19,054 bases of DNA from the NCBI GenBank assembly GCA_009602725.1, contig WELB01000195.1, positions 77,693 to 96,746 on the forward strand, written 5' to 3'. Shown here one piece after another: positions 15,301 through 19,054 of this stretch (within the stretch, counting starts at the first letter, position 1; every line of letters begins with the position of its first letter). The DNA comes from Spirogloea muscicola. Taxonomy: Eukaryota; Streptophyta; Zygnematophyceae; Spirogloeales; Spirogloeaceae. Under the pieces are notes generated by a model. The model saw only the letters and a program-made list of their open reading frames with translations. It was not told the DNA's origin and did not search any database. A program made the translations under genes and the position numbers.

Positions 15301-16492
15301 GCGGTGGCGGAGGTCGACATGGGCCCGCTGCCGTTCCAGGTGTCGCTTCGCTCCGCCCACCAGGAGCTGCTCGCGGCGCACCCGGACCTGGCCGGCCAGG
15401 CGGTATCCTTTGCGCACCTCGCGCACACCGCCGACTTGCGCGTCCAAGCGCGCATCGCGGCAGTGGTCGACAAGGCCGCCTACACCACCGCCGTGCTCCA
15501 GCTCCCCGAGGCCGACTTGCGCGGGCGCGCGAGACTCCACTCGGCCTCTTCCCCGGGGGCTGCGGCGTGGCTCCAGGCCCTCCCCCTCTACGACGCCCTC
15601 ACCCTCCCGGACGAGGTATTCCGAAGTGCCGTCCACCGGCTCCTGGGCCTACTGCCGCCATGTCTCCAGGGTGTGCGTCAATGTGAGTGTGGCGAGCGCG
15701 GGACCGAGCCTGGAGAGCTGGCTGCTCATGTTCTGCGCTGTTCCCACGGCGGAGAGCGGACAGCGGCCCACGACCGCCTCCGCGACGTAATGCATGGCAT
15801 CCTGTTGGAGGCTGGTTTCTCCGTGGCAGCAGAGCACTCCGGAATCATGCCAATCCAGCACAGGGCCGACGGTCTCCATGCCAGGCGTGTAGACCTGGTG
15901 GCCACCCGACAGGCCGGCGGGCCACGTCTTCTCCTGGACGTGGTGACTACTGATGCCTATGACCGCTCACACCCAGCCAAATGTGCCACCACGGCTGGGT
16001 ATGCGGTCGCCTGCGCTGCTCGGGCCAAAGAGCTGAAGTACGCGGATCATCCGCGGGAAGACGAGTTCTTCCCGTTGGCCATCGACACACATGGGGCGCT
16101 GGGCGCTCGGTGGCTCGAGCTGCTCACCCAGCTCGCCCGCCACACCATCGCCCGGCGCTTCCATGGGGAGCCGGTTGACTTCCCTGCAGCCGTGTCGCTG
16201 GCGCAAGTGTATCGAATGCGCCTGGCCGTCTCGCTGCAGAGGTCCATGGCCCGGGCGCTGCACCTTCGTGCCGGCAGAGCCCTCGCTGCTGCCTCTGGCT
16301 CTGGCCAGGGGACCCACTTCCAGGAGCCCAGCATCTCTGATCTGCGGCTGCTTAGCAGGGGTTACTGAGTGTCTCGTAGCAGCTTTGTTTCTGTTACTTA
16401 GCGCTTCCCCTGGCCCCCTTCTCGTACTCTGTTCATTCTTTTTCGGGCTGGTTGTTCCAGCCCCTATTCTCAATGGGCGAGCACTTTCTTCT
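12365..16492 (+). mobile_element. Intact RLE-type (R2/NeSL-like) non-LTR retrotransposon, 4128 bp
   Basis: The boundaries come from the 8-bp flanking duplication GAAACAAA and from the older copy's uninterrupted sequence. The 5' end is TCTGGCTGCGCTTTC; the 5' UTR of 104 nt includes a (GCC)n run; a single ORF spans 12469-16368; the 3' UTR is 124 nt. The 3' UTR has a perfect 7-bp GGGCTGG/CCAGCCC hairpin (16445-16451/16457-16463) and ends GCACTTTCTTCT with no poly-A. Such elements transpose by target-primed reverse transcription, with the endonuclease and polymerase on one protein. An uninterrupted ORF and a clean duplication point to a recent insertion. Its 101-nt tail is identical to that of the copy it landed in. 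Confidence 0.9.
12469..16368 (+). CDS. RLE retrotransposon polyprotein: zinc fingers, reverse transcriptase, endonuclease (1299 aa)
   Basis: Domains in order are as follows. Zinc finger 1 is C66-x2-C69-x12-H82-x3-C86. An STEHSTEDSTE tract and a long Pro/Ser-rich linker follow (about 130-262). Zinc finger 2 is C265-x2-C268-x12-H281-x3-C285. The reverse transcriptase (about 500-800) shows LALDKPSGGVRPIAIGEVLY, DVKNAFN (D647), QAGTRQGDPLAG (700-711) and FADD with D739/D740, so the catalytic triad is complete. A thumb and linker region follows. A CCHC motif is C1072-x-C1074-x12-H1087-x3-C1091. A restriction-like endonuclease core has RRVDLV (D1142), LLLDVV (D1157) and the downstream AKELKY motif. 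The end is SDLRLLSRGY. Two N-terminal fingers and a C-terminal CCHC plus RLE are the layout of R2/NeSL-class single-ORF elements. The ATG follows an in-frame stop region and no earlier ATG fits. The product should bind element RNA and cleave its target; the target is not evident beyond the insertion into its own tail. Confidence 0.93.
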   Translation: MGSAAACSSRRRPRSRSPELPPAKFAWAQRFLTLAAFHAATTPPPPQPPLLPPSPPSPAKPPRAPCPTCPRDFATPHGVSVHRRHCKGHASPTGPPPAAAVAACSPIVQALASTRAEHSTEHSTEDSTEATTLSPPAREKCRAPTLSPPPLRSEGTHEVTTLLHPQGTMSHVLGPDAPECASPATVVRQPLPPAEPSSPQPPTSPPPPPPPTPPSRSSAIPPLEPPSLPQSAPSTPPPSPPPPPPPSEPAPPPSPSPPSPDPPRCQLCQRTFTTRSGRSNHQRTCAGNINRAEQARSAGAAGGRRGRPGRPPAPSPPTPHHWQWLADLDLAAVHRQAALPLLRHVPRWARPHLRRALRPVTQRIVADHRDEAAWKLFILFPRLLLGRVSLDSRKQGQQPLLERVQLFESGHWEELLARHDAAVAASEANRGGRGATHDRAASVRRALRYGHAGELSRAVQALDDAMLAPTNAATRAALDSLHPPSSSPLPPWLAAFAPPEEVVLDADALMKALQTSRRAAAGGPSRMLTEHLREIFLEGEATDFNALLQICQHMARDNVPASIRGVLCTSTLLALDKPSGGVRPIAIGEVLYRLVSRVLWQQHAGPAQVHMAPHQYGAGLRSGGEAVVHGVRATLDQHPGWLVLAVDVKNAFNTVERASIAEELRASFPSLVPFFRLGYGQPSDLLWRTGGDQVEVLQSQAGTRQGDPLAGFYFALAHHRALQATAAAHPGVLLPSFADDTTIVGPPEDVAAAFITLELQLATLGLSTRASKCAAWSPSGLPPNLTLPTGCQTPADGFTLLGVPIGAPSFVEGQLRARLAEHLQPAARLPELDDMQLSLAMLTRAIGQRPQYLTRATPPSPGALAAYADFDASMVASLAALVRHQGFLQSPAAIHQAALPLSHGGLGLRPLARSCRAAYLGSWAQTAASVAQRFLVHGRRALEQAVAEVDMGPLPFQVSLRSAHQELLAAHPDLAGQAVSFAHLAHTADLRVQARIAAVVDKAAYTTAVLQLPEADLRGRARLHSASSPGAAAWLQALPLYDALTLPDEVFRSAVHRLLGLLPPCLQGVRQCECGERGTEPGELAAHVLRCSHGGERTAAHDRLRDVMHGILLEAGFSVAAEHSGIMPIQHRADGLHARRVDLVATRQAGGPRLLLDVVTTDAYDRSHPAKCATTAGYAVACAARAKELKYADHPREDEFFPLAIDTHGALGARWLELLTQLARHTIARRFHGEPVDFPAAVSLAQVYRMRLAVSLQRSMARALHLRAGRALAAASGSGQGTHFQEPSISDLRLLSRGY

Positions 16493-16551
16493 GAAACAAA
16501 GCTGCTACGAGACCTTCAGTAACCCCTGCTAAGCAGCCGCAGATCAGAGAT
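16333..16551. repeat. Inverted 59-bp arms around the element's 3' tail
   Basis: 16333-16391 and 16493-16551 are inverted copies with 57 of 59 positions matching, separated by 101 nt. The left arm is the intact element's final 12 codons and proximal 3' UTR. The right arm is the same region of the older minus-strand copy. Because of the nesting the locus could extrude a cruciform or form a strong RNA hairpin. Confidence 0.9.
16493..16551 (-). pseudogene. Coding end of the older minus-strand RLE copy
   Basis: The minus strand reads ATCTCTGATCTGCGGCTGCT, TAGCAGGGGTTACTGA, then the 3' UTR to GCAGCTTTGTTTC. It is identical to the intact element's end except for two substitutions just after TGA. 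It is 5'-truncated at 16551. Its tail continues at 12364-12256. GAAACAAA at 16493-16500 is the right-hand copy of the target duplication. Confidence 0.88.
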
Positions 16552-16556
16552 ACGAA

Positions 16557-16586
16557 GAAGCGCGGCCAGATTGACTGGTGGCCACC
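16557..16586 (-). repeat. Fragment of a subtype-D tail next to the older copy
   Basis: The minus strand reads GGCCACCAGTCAATCTGGCC then GCGCTTC, matching tails at 6171-6196 and 17010-17034. It marks the sequence into which the older minus-strand copy apparently inserted. Confidence 0.7.
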
Positions 16587-16591
16587 CGGTA

Positions 16592-16922
16592 GGAGACGAG
16601 TTTGTTCCATTGGCAGTCGACGTGCACGGAGCCTTTGGCTTCTTTCTTTGGGTCGAAATGGCTTGACTTGCTCCACCGCCTGGCGCGGCGTGCAGCGGCC
16701 CGCCGCCTCGGGCAGCGGGGCGAGCAGCCCGGCTTCAACTTCGCCGGGTCCCTCGCTCAAGTCTTCCGTATGCGTCTGGCCGTCTCGATGCAGCGGTCCG
16801 TTGCCTTCGCGGTTCACTTGCGCGCAGGCCGTGCTTTGGCGGCGGCCTCCGGCTTCCGTCAGGGTGACGTCTTTCCGTCAGCTAGCTACTCGGACTTGCA
16901 TCTCCTGACTAGTGGTCACTGA
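16592..16922 (+). pseudogene. 5'-truncated, frameshifted second copy of the RLE polyprotein
   Basis: Translation begins DEFVPLAVDVHGAFG in one frame (from 16595) and stops at TGA after WVEMA. A shift between about 16640 and 16660 restores KWLDLLHRLARRAAARR, then AQVFRMRLAVSMQRS, LRAGRALAAASGFRQG and SDLHLLTSGH, with TGA at 16920-16922. It aligns over the last 110 codons of the intact ORF (DEFFPLAIDTHGALG, WLELLTQLAR, AQVYRMRLAVSLQRS, LRAGRALAAASGSGQG, SDLRLLSRGY). The amino-acid divergence is substantial, so it belongs to an older or different subfamily. It has the typical 5' truncation of target-primed insertions. Confidence 0.9.
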
Positions 16923-17100
16923 GCGTTCCCTGGCTGATGTCTTAGTCCTAGTCGTTCGCACTCAGGCTCCCTCAGCCCTTGTCCAGTCCTTTGGGCTGGC
17001 CTTTCCCAGCCACCAGTCCATCTGGCCGCGCTTCCTTTCTGGGCTGGCGTATCACAGCCATCGACCTCTAGCGGAAGAGTCTCTCTCCCTGGAGGGAGTG
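16923..17100 (+). repeat. 3' tail of the truncated copy with two hairpins
   Basis: GGCTGG/CCAGCC (16994-16999/17006-17011) starts 72 nt past the stop, against 77 nt in the intact element. It is followed by ATCTGGCCGCGCTTC (17020-17034). A second, imperfect hairpin GGGCTGGCGTATCACAGCC follows at 17041-17059, then GGAAGAGTCTCTCTCC. The second part matches the tails of the minus-strand remnants at 4808-4890 and 5105-5166. Confidence 0.8.
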
Positions 17101-17503
17101 TGGCAGGGAGAAGCACCAGTCAAACAGAGGTAGTGAGCAGAGACCTGACCGGAGGTCGGGAAGTGAGTGAAGCTCTAAGGCGCAGCCCTGCTGCTGCGTG
17201 CGGCTGCAGACCGCTGCCGCTCGGTTGGTGGCCGGCTCGCTGTGGAGACTGTCCCGCTTGAGACAAGTCTGCGATGAGTGGCCAGGAGATGGCCACTGCT
17301 TAGCGGCGGCGTCACAGGGCAGGTCTCCCGCTGTGCTGGAGTGCGACTTCGTGGCGGGTGGTAGTCCCTGATGTTGAATATAGAAATATGGTGAATCAGT
17401 GGGTTGGTAGAATCACCAATTCCGCTCATTCTGCTAGGCCGATGAGAGTCTCCCTACATAAGGAGGCCCCGGCAGATGACAGGATAGGCCCGAACAATCT
17501 TGT
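17101..17503. other. No gene recognised
   Basis: Moderately GC-rich. Near 17380-17415 one frame reads EYRNMVNQWVGRITNS, loosely like TVHNEWVGNRLTRT encoded (with a frame change) at 18000-18040. It may be a decayed relative of the ORF at 17762-18025. Otherwise nothing seen. Confidence 0.4.
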
Positions 17504-17690
17504 GGCTCTGAGTGCGGCGAAGCGGCGCTGTGTGCGCGGCCACTCTGTGTGAGGCGAAGCGGCGCTGTGTGCGGAACGGCTCTGTGTGCGGCGAGGCGGC
17601 GCTGTGTGCGCAGCGGCTCTGTGTGCGACTAGGCGGCGCTGCGTGCGTGACGGCTCTGTGTGCGGCAAGACGCTGCTGTGTGTGCGGCCA
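17504..17690 (+). repeat. Tandem repeat, about 37-bp unit, five copies
   Basis: Units start at 17504, 17538, 17578, 17615 and 17652, with consensus GGCTCTGTGTGCGGCGAGGC followed by GGCGCTGTGTGCGCAGC. The third and fourth are exactly 37 nt; the first is shorter and the second longer. It ends 71 bp before the ATG at 17762. Confidence 0.85.
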
Positions 17691-17761
17691 GGTGGAGCTG
17701 AGTACTCGCCGGCCCTGTGTAATCAGGCAAGCCTTTGTGTTACTCTGAACTCTTTGTGACC

Positions 17762-18025
17762 ATGTCTGCGTCTGCATCTGCGTCAAGACGGGGACGGTCT
17801 GCTGGTCCTCTCACATCAAGACAGGAAGTGGCTGTAAGACATGAAGGACAGGTACAGGATTTAGATCGTGAACAGCAGGTTCAGGTTGCAGGACGAGAAA
17901 GGAGAGGGCAGGCGGAGCAAGAAAACTTTCACCTGAGACCCCCAAGCGCTCAACTTAACAAGGACGCATTCAGGTCCTACCTGCGTGTTAGGGGCCGAAC
18001 GGTACATAACGAATGGGTTGGGTAA
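17762..18025 (+). CDS. Small ORF of unknown function (87 aa), possibly a first exon or element N-terminus
   Basis: Begins MSASASASRRGRSAGPL, continues with a Gln/Glu/Arg-rich, probably helical stretch (VQDLDREQQVQVAGRERR), then NKDAFRSYLRVRGRTVHNEW. The last codons are followed by G|GTAACC, so the frame may end at a splice donor instead of the TAA at 18023-18025. In the next frame the sequence continues GNRLTRTCSPRERF, which would equally fit a one-base frameshift. The N-terminus resembles that of the ORF at 18370. The family is not recognised; a gag-like or mobile-element origin is possible but unproven. Confidence 0.45.
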   Translation: MSASASASRRGRSAGPLTSRQEVAVRHEGQVQDLDREQQVQVAGRERRGQAEQENFHLRPPSAQLNKDAFRSYLRVRGRTVHNEWVG

Positions 18026-18251
18026 CCGTCTGACTCGGACCTGTTCGCCAAGAGAGCGCTTCCTATGAGAAATTGGAGGGCTTGGCACATCGGGCTGAAT
18101 GGCGCATACATTCCTGGCTCTGGGCCGGCCACCCTGCTCGGTGCACCTTACTTATAGCTGCCACCCACCAAGGTTGCGGCGCTGCATGCGGTCAGGCAGA
18201 GCCTGTGCTGTCTCTGTGGCTCTGTGGCTGAAAGATTGCGAACCATGTGCT

Positions 18252-18355
18252 GTCTGTGTGACTGTGGCTGATATCTGAGTGAGGTCGGGATCTGTGTGAG
18301 GGCGGAGCATCAGCCGTCTGTGTGACAGTGTGGCTGATCTGTATGTGAGGTCGGA
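18252..18355 (+). repeat. Two-copy GTCTGTGTGAC repeat, about 64-bp period
   Basis: GTCTGTGTGACTGTGGCTGA with TGAGGTCGGGA (18252-18289) recurs as GTCTGTGTGACAGTGTGGCT with TGAGGTCGGA (18316-18355). It directly precedes the ATG at 18370. Confidence 0.75.
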
Positions 18356-18369
18356 GTCTGTGCGGCCCC

Positions 18370-18504
18370 ATGAGCGGATCTATATCTGCAGCGCCAAGAC
18401 GAGGGCGGACTGCTGGTCCTTTGAAGAAAGGCAAACGCTCAGCTGAGGACACTGAGTGCAGGAGACAAGAAGCGGAGGCTGCTGAACGTGATCGGCAGGA
18501 GTAA
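18370..18504 (+). CDS. Small ORF (44 aa) with an N-terminus related to 17762-18025
   Basis: MSGSISAAPRRGRTAGPLKK then GKRSAEDTECRRQEAEAAER, ending DRQE. The first 18 residues parallel MSASASASRRGRSAGPL of the upstream ORF, and both ATGs follow CTGTGTG-rich repeats. Probably a decayed second copy of the same 5' unit. No known domain. Confidence 0.4.
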   Translation: MSGSISAAPRRGRTAGPLKKGKRSAEDTECRRQEAEAAERDRQE

Positions 18505-19054
18505 CATAACAAGCAGCCAGAGCAGGATATACTTCAGAATCGACCACTTCGTATCACACAGCTTGCAGACTTCAGGCCAACCTTGTCACATCATCGGGTC
18601 AAAAAGGCTTCTTGGCAGAGACGAAAGTGGTCGTGAAGCTGTTAGGCTGTATAAGCAGCAGAAGGCGCTAGTAAACCATAGCTGCCAATGAGTACTCTTA
18701 GAATGAAGTAAATGCAGTCCACCAATTCACGGGTCCAGAATCTGTAGCAGGCATCTATAAACAAGAAAGTGAGGCGATTTCTTGAAGGAAGAAAACACCA
18801 AACCTATTCTCCTACCTCCCCTTAAGATTAGCGCATATGCTTGGGAATCACATGAGGGACTAAGTCCAGGTGAGTAGAAGTGAGGACAATGGCAGTACAA
18901 CGAAGCGCTAGAATGCTAGCAAAGAGCCAAGGACAAGGTGCACCTCAGCGTCCGTCCAGTATGTGCTGGCCACAAGGCATGCTCAAGAGGAGGGACGAAT
19001 GTGGGGAAAGAGGTCGATGGAAGTCAAGGGGGAGGAGGGAGGGGTGGGGAGGGA
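18505..19054. other. No gene recognised; purine-rich end
   Basis: One plus-strand frame around 18525-18640 reads EQDILQNRPLRITQLADFRP and could extend the preceding ORF after a break, but there is no independent support. The last 35 nt (19020-19054) are a GGGAGGAGGGAGG-type purine tract. Confidence 0.4.

Noticed and set aside
12256-16492. A DNA transposon or casposon-like unit with 109-bp terminal inverted repeats carrying a reverse transcriptase
   Set aside because: The repeats are fully explained by one family tail lying on each strand. The GAAACAAA duplication and the split older copy show nested target-primed insertion, not terminal repeats.
17504-17690. A CRISPR-like array
   Set aside because: The repeats abut without unique spacers, unit length varies, and the context is eukaryotic. 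It is a plain tandem repeat.

Overview
The window is nuclear DNA from a eukaryote with GC-rich exons and short spliceosomal introns. I read it as a green alga or close relative, without naming a species. The first gene is a plant-type BRCC36. Interstitial telomere repeats are of the TTTAGGG type used by plants and many green algae (also by some other protists). The remainder is rich in non-LTR retrotransposon sequence.

Layout, left to right. 55-3792 (+): a ten-exon BRCC36-like JAMM deubiquitinase that can be spliced in full from the sequence. Its second intron (435-902) has AT-AC ends and a good U12-type branch site, and it carries inverted telomere-like repeats. 3793-4659: nothing recognisable. 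4660-5265 (-): three consecutive decayed 3' ends of a non-LTR retrotransposon family. 5266-5800: GC-rich, promoter-like. 5800-6200: a cluster of short hairpin repeats related to the retrotransposon tails. About 6529-10785 (+): a nine-exon gene for a roughly 900-residue low-complexity protein of unknown family, studded with basic-directed phosphorylation motifs. 10786-12250: no convincing gene. 12365-16492 (+): an apparently complete, intact retrotransposon of the restriction-like-endonuclease (RLE, R2/NeSL-like) class with a 1299-residue ORF. 16592-17100 (+): a second, 5'-truncated and frameshifted copy. 17500-18500: two similar short ORFs, each behind a GTCTGTGTG-type repeat leader. 18505-19054: nothing assigned.

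The main discovery concerns the retrotransposon. A 109-bp perfect inverted repeat brackets the intact ORF and looks at first like transposon termini. It resolves instead as a nested insertion. Removing 12365-16492 plus one copy of the 8-bp direct repeat GAAACAAA restores a continuous 3' end of an older, oppositely oriented copy of the same family. That older copy has its own 9-bp flanking repeat, ACGAAGAAG, and sits next to a fragment of yet another tail. This gives both termini of the element, and a family that lands in its own tails. All copies share a GGGCTGG...CCAGCC(C) hairpin about 70 nt or more past the stop codon, a plausible recognition structure for target-primed reverse transcription. 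Tail-only copies cluster upstream of the second gene.

All gene models are read by eye. Splice sites of BRCC36 are supported by reading frame and protein conservation. Those of the second gene are supported by frame and splice consensus only.
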